Assembly (NCBI GenBank): GCA_034440615.1 | Contig: JAOTOM010002705.1 | Coordinates: 1-64,000 of the forward strand | Source of the DNA: Ashinkailepas kermadecensis | Taxonomy: Eukaryota > Arthropoda > Thecostraca > Neolepadidae | DNA length: 64,000 bases | Reading direction: 5' to 3' | Part shown: one piece after another, positions 55,285-64,000 of the stretch | Layout of the letters: every line of letters starts with the position of its first letter | How positions within the stretch are numbered: the stretch's first letter is position 1 | The notes under the pieces: model-generated | Told to the model about the DNA's origin: nothing | Seen by the model: the letters and a program-made list of their open reading frames with translations, nothing else | The model's database searches: none | Translations under genes and position numbers: made by a program

Positions 55285-56260
55285 TGGAGCAAAGCCAACA
55301 TTCTGGGGGTAAATTCCCCCTCACAAGCATACAAAACAACATCGATACCCCATATTAAATGGGATGAATGATGTTTTAAGATGTATTTTCTTCCTACAAA
55401 GTTGTCTTCTGTGATTACAGCCTGCATGATTAGAGCTTCCCAGCTTCAATACCTTCTCAACGACATAATTTACAAAAGGTACAGCACAGCGATAACCATG
55501 AGCGTGACAGCGTGGAATTCGAAGGTTTTGCATTATTTATGCATTGTCATTGTTACATTGTTGCATTGCCATTGATGCATGGTTGTTCAATGCTTGTTCT
55601 TGCCGTTAATTTATTCGCGGAGTATTTATTATTTTAGCTTCTGTGCCAAGTGCCTTGCAGCCAGCACGAAATGTTATTTAAAAAAAAAAAAAAAATCCCT
55701 AAGATGACGATCAGAAAACCAATTCAATCCACTTCTTGTTGTCACCTTCGCGAAATTGTCGTCCTGCGACTGAGAAATGATCGTTTAAGTTTGTTTATGA
55801 GATCAAGCTGGTGGGAATGACTAACAGTAGTGATGAACCTAGCTATATTGAGTTAAACTTGGTGGACAAAGAAGTGGGTTGATCAATGGGAGATATCTTT
55901 AAGATATGCTCAGCACGAGCCCCACCAGCTCGCTACAATCTAGGGACCAGCGGGAAGATTCTTCTCGTCGATAAAGCATAAAGATATTGGTTTGTTTTGG
56001 CACTGACGTATTTATCTACATTTGTTTATTTATACCCTGGTATGGCTCGGTTCTCAGCGAAAAAAAAGAAGATTCTTGCTATTGCGCTTTGCGTAAATTA
56101 TGCACCATGCCAAGAACAAACAAGACATCAATATGAAATCATGTTCCCATTCGGGAACCATACTAAGAGCCTAAAAAGCAAGAGGAGGCCCGAACACAGT
56201 GGAGGCCCCTTTTCGGGGAGCAGGAGGCCCCCTATCAACATTGCCCCCCCCTGGAAGAAT
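55285..56260. other. DNA without recognisable genes
   Basis: Contains a poly-A run (55680-55694). At 56185-56225 a few 'aggaggccc' steps recall the 21-bp array. Confidence 0.35.
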
Positions 56261-56939
56261 TTCGTGGCGACGCCACTGTCAACAAGTACAGTGAACTTTG
56301 ATTTTGATAGATGACAAGAGCGCTTATAGGTTAACCTAACAAAACCTAATATATCCTAACCTGAAGATTATACAGCACTGCACTGAGCATAGTTAATAAT
56401 ATTGTCAGAATAACCTTCGACCTTTTACTCATTATAACTGAAAGATAAATTAGGCCAAAATGAACTGTATATTTCGACGTCGTGTCTTTTTCTACAGTGA
56501 CAGTTTGAGGGTGAGAAAACAAGCACAAAATGACGTGGAGCATGTCACAGCATGCACTCTATAAATTAACGATCTCACAGCTAGTGCAATCTGGTTGACA
56601 TGACCTGATTTTAATGCATAATATGTTAATATATAAATACACTTTATGTGCTAGACATGGGTACTATATAAAAAAAACAGAAAACATTTGTCACATCATA
56701 TACCTACTCACTCCACTGCGCTGAATAATACCCATCGGCTACGACAAACGCGAACTTAGCGTGTAGCTATGTGTTTTGATGTGATCTGTAACCTGTGTTT
56801 CTGGTGTCTGTACATCGGTGTTTGGTGCTGACGGTGTAGTGCGGTATGGGACCGGTGGCAACAGAGTCCAAGAGGATGTCTGGGTGTTAAATGTTGGTCT
56901 ACGATTTCTAATTTCCAGTGATCCAACTATTTTTAGCTC

Positions 56940-57790
56940 CGCAACGTCTTTACTTGTGCTTAAAATTTATATCCTGAAAGAAGCTGAGCTTATGGGTGTC
57001 TCCATGTGACTGTAGCGTGTGTGGTCTTCTATTGGTGTGTTTGGTGTCCCATTTTTGGCGTCTCTTTAGTGTTCGTGGAAGCGCTCCCTGACGCTGCGTT
57101 TGGTCTCTCCAATGTACGTTGTTTTCATACATAGTATGCACGTTATGACATATACGGCATTTGTTTAATGGCACTTTCTTTATAAGCCTGCATGACACGT
57201 GTGGCAGTGCCTCTGTCTCCCCGGACATGGAGGAGGGCACAGGGCAGACCTGGTGACGATGTCACCGAGCGTTCTCCCACACTGCCATGCAACTCTCAAG
57301 GGCAGGCCCGATGATTTTACGACGGGAATTAACTCTTCTGGTTAGCGTGTCGTCTACGAAAGGTAAAGAAATGTAGGTTAGTCTATTATTTTTTTATGCT
57401 TGCACTAATTTCCTACCAGGGTTTGAGATACTTTGGGAACCGTGTTTAGACTGTACTTGACATTTAGTGCGTTGAATCAGTCTATGTGGATAGCCATTGC
57501 CTAGAAAGAGGCGCTCTATTTTAGCCATTCCCTTTTCCCGTCCAGTTCGAGTTGATCCTAGTCGATAAGCCCTAAGCATTTGTGAGTACAAAACAGATCT
57601 TTTCGTCTCTATTGGGTGAGCCGACGAGTAAGGGAGGATGATATTTGTAGCCATCGGTTTAACGTATAATTATGTGTTGAAGTACCCTGTGCTTTGCACT
57701 GTCAGTGCATTTTTATCAAGAAGATAAAATGGTAGCAAGTTGACAGCACTTCTACTTAGGTCAAATCGACGAGGAAGGTTCAAATGTGAA
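56940..57790 (-). pseudogene. Penelope-like retroelement remnant (end of RT domain plus GIY-YIG endonuclease)
   Basis: On the minus strand, a segment ending 57394 reads 'LPYSSAHPIETKRSVLYSQM' and then 'LGNGYPHRLIQRT', the S-x-H-P...K and N-G-Y-P pattern at the end of Penelope reverse transcriptases. Next comes 'YISLPFVDDTLTRRVNSRRK' (about 57390-57310), the linker. Then, in another frame, 'VYVITCILCMKTTYIGETKR' and 'SVRERFHEH' (about 57165-57075), the Cys-x2-Cys and GIY-YIG endonuclease core typical of these elements. Stops and at least two frame changes interrupt it, and the N-terminal RT core is missing or unrecognisable before about 57790. It is a truncated, inactive copy. Confidence is high for the family and low for exact ends. 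Confidence 0.82.
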
Positions 57791-57799
57791 ATATTTCTG

Positions 57800-58040
57800 C
57801 GAACAAAATGCATGGTATAAAGCCAGCAATTGGATCCATTAACGGTGGTATTACAAAAAAACATGACTTTCTAGACTTTTACGCACACCACAAGAGGAGC
57901 GGGGCGACGCGAGCCAGGCCGCATGCCATGGGTGACGAGAGCCATATATTCATTTGTGGTCTATTCTTCGATTTTGCTAAAATTAAGATACAGATGAAGC
58001 TAAATGCCTTTGTAAAAAGGCCAGGTGTGTAACGTGGTGG
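57800..58040. other. DNA without recognisable genes
   Basis: May include decayed upstream parts of the Penelope-like element, but no conserved RT motif was recognised. Confidence 0.3.
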
Positions 58041-58129
58041 AATGGTCGTCGGTTTTTCCTCCCCCAGTCGACACTACCCATTTCCCCGGGATAAAGGGGG
58101 TAGTTGCCCCCCCCCCCTGAGAGGTTATG

Positions 58130-58860
58130 GGACTCCAAGAACCGCACCGTGGTTCGGGAAAAAAATTGCGCAGGACCCTTTAAAAATGCGCTGTGGCCCC
58201 CAAAATTCGCATCGGGGTCCCTGAAAGTAAGTTTTATAAATCACATTGAGGACCTCAAAGCATCGCGCAGGGGCTATGTAAATGTCGCCGGGGGCCAAAA
58301 AACGTATTGAGGCGCCCGAGAATCACATTAGGTGCCGAAAAAATCGCTGTTACTCTAAGAATGACGCTGTGGGCTCCAAAATGTGGGACCGCGGCCGCAA
58401 AAAATCACACAGGGGCCCTGAAAATCACGCTGGGGCCTCAAAAGGTCGGGTCGGCGACCCCGAAATAGCGCCCAGAACGCAAAAAGTCTGGCCGGGCCCA
58501 TGAAAATCTCGTTGGGGGCCCGGAAAGTCGTGCCGGGACCACTGAAAGTCACGCTGTGGGCCCCAAAAGGTCCGGCCCCTTTTTACACTGGGGTCCCTTG
58601 AAACCACGAAAGAAGTCTCGCCGGGGCCGGGGCCCAAGAAGTCTCGCCGGGCCCTTGAAAATGACGCTGGAAGGCAAAAAAGACTAAAAAGGGCTGGGCC
58701 ACTGAAAATCGCACTAGGGGCTCGACAGGTCGCACCGCTGCCCAAAAGTCCCAGCGGGACCCAAAGCAAATGAAGCCGGGGCAACGAAAAAGTTCGAACA
58801 ATACAGATCATTCTGGTGCCCCAACAATCGCACCAAAAGCCCCCAAAAACGTGTCGAGGC
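58130..58860. repeat. Degenerate A-tract/CG-core motif array
   Basis: More than 25 steps such as 'aaaaatgcgctgtggccccc', 'aaaattcgcatcggggtcc', 'aaaatcacgctggggcctc' and 'aaagtcgtgccgggacc'. Individual steps measure 20-23 bp where I counted them. It leads directly into block copy B. Confidence 0.8.
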
Positions 58861-58869
58861 AGCTAAACC

Positions 58870-61330
58870 TCGCACTAGTAATCGAAACAAATGACGCCGG
58901 GACCAAGAATATCGCACTGGGACCCAAAAAAGTCGCGCCGCAGCCTTTTAAAAATAAACTGGGGGTACAAGAGGTAGCACAGGGGCCCCAGAACTTGCAG
59001 CTGCCCCACAAAATCAATTCTTACCCGGAATATCACTTTGCGGTCTTACAAATTGCGTCAATGAACCCAAAAAAAAACGTCGAGCCCCAGAAAATACACT
59101 TGCCCAGCCACCGAAAAAAAGTCGCACAGGGAGCCCGAAGAATCGTACCGGGACCCAAACATATCGCGCAGGGGCCTTACAAAAAAAACTATACCCCAAA
59201 AAAATCACACCGCGACTCGATCGAATCGACCCGAGCACCTGAAAATTAAGAACAGGTAACGAAATAAAATTATCGGAAGGGTTTTTCTCCTCTGAAGGGT
59301 GGCATCGCTTGCAAAAAAAAACTCGATGAGCAGCCGCAGTGGCGTACGAAAGGCAAAATGCCCTCTCTCCATCCTGAGTAGGATGGGCTCCCAAGAATCG
59401 TGCCGAGGTCCCCAAAAATCGCGCTGTTTCCCCAATTCGTGTCGGGGCCCTCCGAATTCGCGTAGGGGGCTCCGAAAAAAAAGCAGGCCACAGAAATCTC
59501 TCACCGGGGCCAGAAAATTTGCATCGGGGCCCGCCAAAAGCGCGCTGGACCCCAGGTAGGCACAACGTGCCCCACAAACTCCGGGCGGGCCCCGAAACAT
59601 CTCGTTGTGGACCCACAGTTCCCGTCAGTAGTCTCAAAAAATTATGTCGGGGCATCAAAAACTTCCGTTAGGGCTCCAAAAAATTCGCGTCGAGGTCCCC
59701 AAATATGCACAGCATAGCCCCGAAATTGCATCGGGACCACAAAAAGATCAAGCCGGAGCCCTCCAAACTAAGGAGTGATGAGAAAAAAATCGTCTGAGCC
59801 ACGAAAATCGCTCAGGAGTCCCAAACATAGCACCAGATGCCTTCAACAATCGCGTACGACCCGTAAAAACGTACTGGGGCTCGAAAATATCGGAGAGACA
59901 CACAAGTATGGAGTCGGGGGTACCCAAAAAATCAGACCGAGATTCGGACATTAAAAAATGAGAAGAAGTCCTCAAAAATCGCGTCGAGCGCAGAACACTG
60001 GCGTCGGGTCCCCAGAACAATGCGCCTGGGCTCGAAAAGTCACACCGGGACCCACAAAGTCGTGCTGTGGCCCCACAAATGTGCGTCAGGAGCGCCAAAT
60101 AAACACAGCAGGACCCTAAGAGCACAACGGGAGGCCGAAAAGGCGCCGGGTCCTCCAAAACGCACCGAGTCTCGGAAAAAGCGACAGGGTCTTCAAACAT
60201 GCGTTGCATGCCTAAATGAACTTACTGGGAGCTCTAAAAACCACACCGTAGGCCCTGAAAGCACACCGGAGCGGGCCCATGAGACTGCACAGGACTTCAA
60301 AAGACAGGCTGGGGCTCGCAAAAAGCAGCAGGGATAAAAAAGAACAAAAATGCCTGACACCAAATATACAGATCGCGGTGTTAAAAACCTCACAAAATTA
60401 ATCGGTCATAAAAAGCAACAACGCCCTAACAAGACCGGGGGTCTAAAAATGTGCAGGGGCCTCTAACAAACAAACAAAAATGTCTGGAGCCCAAAAACAC
60501 ATCCGTAGACGAAGAAAAGCTCAACGGATCGAGAAAAAAAAGAAGAATACCGAGCCAATGCCTCGGTTCGCTAGCTAATCTGTGAGCATATTTAACCAAA
60601 GAGACGGAGTGCATCAAAGATCAGCGAGTATCCGGATCTCAACCACCAGAAAATGTGGGAAGAAGATAACTAATTATCGAATTGAATTTGTCAAATTTTC
60701 CCAGCGGACCCCCATGCGAAGCATTCCATCGCGCAAAATATGGCGCAAGACTATCATGTGGTAGAAATTAGCAAGTCGTAGGAGGCCTAGCAGAAACCAT
60801 AGAATCACACGAAGTGTGGTGAATGCGCCGAATGCGCAAGTCGGGCATACGCATGCACGAACGTTGGTGTGGTGGCGACCGGTCGTTATGAACTGGGATG
60901 TCTGAACTTCGAAAATATTGAATTTTTAAGTGATTTGCACATGTGTAACTTCAGCATTCTGAAGTGACTTGTCAAGGGATACCAAAACAAATCGAACAGG
61001 GTGGAGGAGTTAGGGTTGAAATCCGGTGACCAAGAAACGATGGTGAAAATTATATAGCATAACACAATATGCATTTTATCATTAATGGCACGAAATGGCC
61101 CGAGGAGGCCGAAGTGACTAATTAAATAAAACTCAAACTCAAACGATGGTGATAGATATTGGGTTCCCTCCACATGACAATTAAGTTGGTCGATAATTGT
61201 TTTCGTTTTAACAAAATAAAAGAATCCTTTTGAAAAATATTGGTCGAAATCCGTTGCCCTTACACCAAAAATAGTGGTAGGTTGGGCACCCTTCAAATCA
61301 ATTTGCCCCTCCCATGACGCAAACCCTAGA
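58870..61330 (+). repeat. Long gene-free repeat block, copy B
   Basis: Second copy of the block at 52915-55280, same orientation, diverged by many substitutions and indels across its whole length. The degenerate array occupies about 58870-60550 and the non-repetitive end 60560-61330, which stops near 'catgacgcaaacccta'. Copy A ends in the comparable 'ttgacgcaaatatagg'. Confidence 0.8.
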
Positions 61331-61632
61331 TACACCACTGGGGGGGGAGGGGGCTTAGGATTGGGCACGCACCGAAAGTTGACTTTTTCCCCCAAGCAGG
61401 GCTGGATCCGCCAGTGACGCCATATTATGCTGGTTAGGTATGAGCAAGAAATCCCACCTAGTGAAAACTCCTTAGAGGAGGCCCTGCCCTATATTTACCC
61501 CTATATTAAACTCAGAGCCAGGGGTGTTGTTTTATATGCTTTTCAGGGAGCAAGTGCCCCACCACCCAGCACAGCTACGCAGCTACGCTCTCCTCGCCCC
61601 CAAAACCAACCTCCAGGCCGCTACCTCACGGG

Positions 61633-63428
61633 GTGTCGGGAGCGAGAGAAGTGAGTGCCCACTGCGACTTCTGACGTGTCAGCGGGGTGTCGGGAGCGGG
61701 AGGAGTGAGTGCCCACTGCGGCGCCTGACGTGTCGGCGGGGTGTCGGGAGCGGGAGGAGTGAGTGCCCACTGCGGCGCCTGGCGTGTCGGCGGGGTGTCG
61801 GGAGCGGGAGGAGTGAGTGCCCACTGCGGCGTCTGACGTGTCGGCGAGGTGTCGGGAGCGGGAGGAGTGAGTGGCCACTGCGGCGTCTGACGTGTCGGCG
61901 GGGTGTCGGGAGCGGGAGGAGTGAGTGCCCACTGCGGCGTCTGACGTGTCGGCGGGGTGTCGGGAGCGAGAGAAGTGAGTGCCCACTGCGGCGTCTGACG
62001 TGTCGGCGGGGTGTCGGGAGCGGGAGGAGTGAGTGACCACTGCGGCGCCTGGCGTGTCTGCGGGGTGTCGGGAGCGGGAGGAGTGAGTGCCCACTGCGGC
62101 GTCTGACGTGTCTGCGGGGTGTCGGGAGCGGGAGGAGTGAGTGCCCACTGCGGCGTCTGACGTGTCTGCGGGGTGTCGGGAGCGGGAGGAGTGAGTGCCC
62201 ACTGCGGCGTCTGACGTGTCGGCGGGGTGTCGGGAGCGGGAGGAGTGAGTGCCCACTGCGGCGTCTGACGTGTCGGCGGGGTGTCGGGAGCGGGAGGAGT
62301 GAGTGCCACTGCGGCGTCTGACGTGTCGGCGGGGTGTCGGGAGCGGGAGGAGTGAGTGCCCACTGCGGCGTCTGACGTGTCAGCGGGGTGTCGGGAGCGG
62401 GAGGAGTGAGTGCCACTGCGGCGTCTGACGTGTCAGCGGGGTGTCGGGAGCGGGAGGAGTGAGTGCCACTGCGGCGTCTGACGTGTCGGCGGGGTGTCGG
62501 GAGCGGGAGGAGTGAGTGCCACTGCGGCGTCTGACGTGTCAGCGGGGTGTCGGGAGCGGGAGGAGTGAGTGCCACTGCGGCGTCTGACGTGTCGGCGGGG
62601 TGTCGGGAGCGGGAGGAGTGAGTGCCACTGCGGCGTCTGACGTGTCGGCGGGGTGTCGGGAGCGGGAGGAGTGAGTGCCCACTGCGGCGTCTGACGTGTC
62701 TGCGGGGTGTCGGGAGCGGGAGGAGTGAGTGCCCACTGCGGCGTCTGACGTGTCTGCGGGGTGTCGGGAGCGGGAGGAGTGAGTGCCACTGCGACGTCTG
62801 ACGTGTCGGCGGGGTGTCGGGAGCGGGAGGAGTGAGTGCACACTGCGGCGCCTGGCGTGTCAGCGGGGTGTCAGGAGCGGGAGGAGTGAGTGCCCACTGC
62901 GGCGTCTGACGTGTCGGCGGGGTGTCGGGAGCGGGAGGAGTGAGTGCCCACTGCGGCGTCTGACGTGTCGGCGGGGTGTCGGGAGCGGGAGGAGTGAGTG
63001 CCCACTGCGGCGTCTGACGTGTCGGCGGGGTGTCGGGAGCGGGAGGAGTGAGTGCCCACTGCGGCGTCTGACGTGTCAGCGGGGTGTCGGGAGCGGGAGG
63101 AGTGAGTGCACACTGCGGCGTCTGACGTGTCAGTGGGGTGTCGGGAGCGGGAGGAGTGAGTGCCCACTGCGGCGTCTGACGTGTCGGCGGGGTGTCGGGA
63201 GCGGGAGGAGTGAGTGCCACTGCGGCGTCTGACGTGTCGGCGGGGTGTCGGGAGCGGGAGGAGTGAGTGCCCACTGCGGCGCCTGGCGTGTCGGCGGGGT
63301 GTCGGGAGCGGGAGGAGTGAGTGCCCACTGCGCCGCCTGGCGTGTCGGCGGGGTGTCGGGAGCGGGAGGAGTGAGTGCCACTGCGGCGTCTGACGTGTCG
63401 GCGGGGTGTCGGGAGCGGGAGGAGTGAG
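61633..63428. repeat. 54-bp minisatellite, ~33 copies
   Basis: The unit begins 'gtgtcgggagcgggaggagt', continues 'gagtgcccactgcggcgtct' and ends 'gacgtgtcggcggg'. About ten copies lack one C ('gtgccactg', 53 bp), several carry 'gcctggcg' for 'gtctgacg', and some read 'tcagcg' or 'tctgcg' for 'tcggcg'. Long frames exist on both strands only because 54 is a multiple of three, and the 53-bp units shift them repeatedly. Confidence 0.98.
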
Positions 63429-63429
63429 C

Positions 63430-64000
63430 GAGCGCTGTGCAGGTCCCGCCGTGCCGAGCACCAGATGCACATTGCTTCCAGGGGAGAGCTGCTACATAGT
63501 AGCATCACGAAGGTCACTAGCTGCCGTGTTGGGCTTTGCGGAGTAGTGAGGAATTATAATCACAGAGTGATAATGCATTAAACGTATTCCAAAACGTTCG
63601 ACCACCTCTTGTGGATCCAAGTTGAAAAGTGGAAGGGGTACAAAAGGCAGTCCCCTAACTACAGGGGCGCAGATACAGGAGACAGTGGGGGCATGTGCCT
63701 TTCCCACGGAAGCCCCTCCGGTCGGAAATAGTCGCCCCTCCGGAAATGCTCGAGTGCACCGTACCCTCCCCCGCTCAATTGATTTAGCCGAAGGCACTGT
63801 TACAGATTCGTCTGTCTCTTTCTCTGTTAGATTCAAAATGGCTTCTTCACGTGACCTGTATTGATCAGTCCGCGCCACTGCAACTATTACGATTCAAACA
63901 TGAATCCAAACTCACACAAGGCCGCTAATCCAGACCAACTCAACCTTGCACTGCCGCTGTCACTTCAACTAACCAGTACCTCGCTCATCACTGCTCGAGG
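63430..64000. other. Right edge: family H repeat copy 3 and unclassified DNA
   Basis: 63663-63800 contains 'ggggcgcagatacaggaga', 'gctcgagtgcacc', 'ccccgctcaa' and 'agccgaaggcac', in the same order as at 8867-9128. The rest shows nothing I can name. Confidence 0.5.

Noticed and set aside
61621..63517. A ~600-codon minus-strand frame and plus-strand frames over the 54-bp array
   Set aside because: They are products of a repeat with a period divisible by three. 53-bp units shift the frame many times.

Overview
This looks like nuclear DNA of an invertebrate animal, most likely an arthropod. It has spliced genes with GT-AG introns, tRNA-derived SINEs, a Penelope-like retroelement remnant, a LINE remnant, degenerate TTAGG-like tracts and many minisatellites. 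There are no operons, ribosome binding sites or other prokaryotic features. A crustacean such as a barnacle is a guess only; nothing here fixes the species.

I can support one host gene. It is an RBM12-family RNA-binding protein on the minus strand, spread over about 43 kb. Coding exon 1 (44233-44091) holds the start codon and the first half of RRM1. A 30.8-kb intron follows. Exon 2 (13312-13009) holds the second half of RRM1 and a Pro-rich linker. After a 6.9-kb intron, exon 3 (6118-1333) holds an RS/RD-rich tract, RRM2, a ~400-residue Gly-Arg-Asp repeat, and RRM3, RRM4 and RRM5. Both splice junctions are phase-compatible. The joined frame is about 1743 codons if one extra base in an 18-bp coding minisatellite (2224-2229) is discounted. 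That base is either an assembly error, an allele or a real frameshift.

The rest of the window is introns, 5' flank and repeats. Tandem arrays: 36 bp (6141-6392), 53 bp (7610-7770), 62 bp (15276-16379), 48 bp (16557-17756), ~70 bp (23480-24080), 105 bp (33335-34035), 21 bp (50660-51942) and 54 bp (61633-63428). Retroposons: SINEs with tRNA-Val-like and tRNA-Lys-like heads that share one body, and a family of very short (47-65 bp) retroposons that lack a tRNA head. Several copies of each kind have clear target-site duplications of 11-14 bp. A decayed Penelope-like element lies at 56940-57790 and a LINE C-terminal fragment at about 32640-32880.

The right third (49.7-61.3 kb) is the least ordinary part. 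Two copies of a gene-free block (52915-55280 and 58870-61330) are built largely from a degenerate ~20-23-bp motif with recurring A-tracts and CG-rich cores. Copy A adjoins a 1.3-kb array with a 21-bp unit. Between 44.5 and 49.2 kb the sequence turns AT-rich and strikingly CpG-poor. This block ends at a CpG-containing segment (about 49250-49510) that may be the promoter and 5' noncoding exon of the RBM12-like gene.
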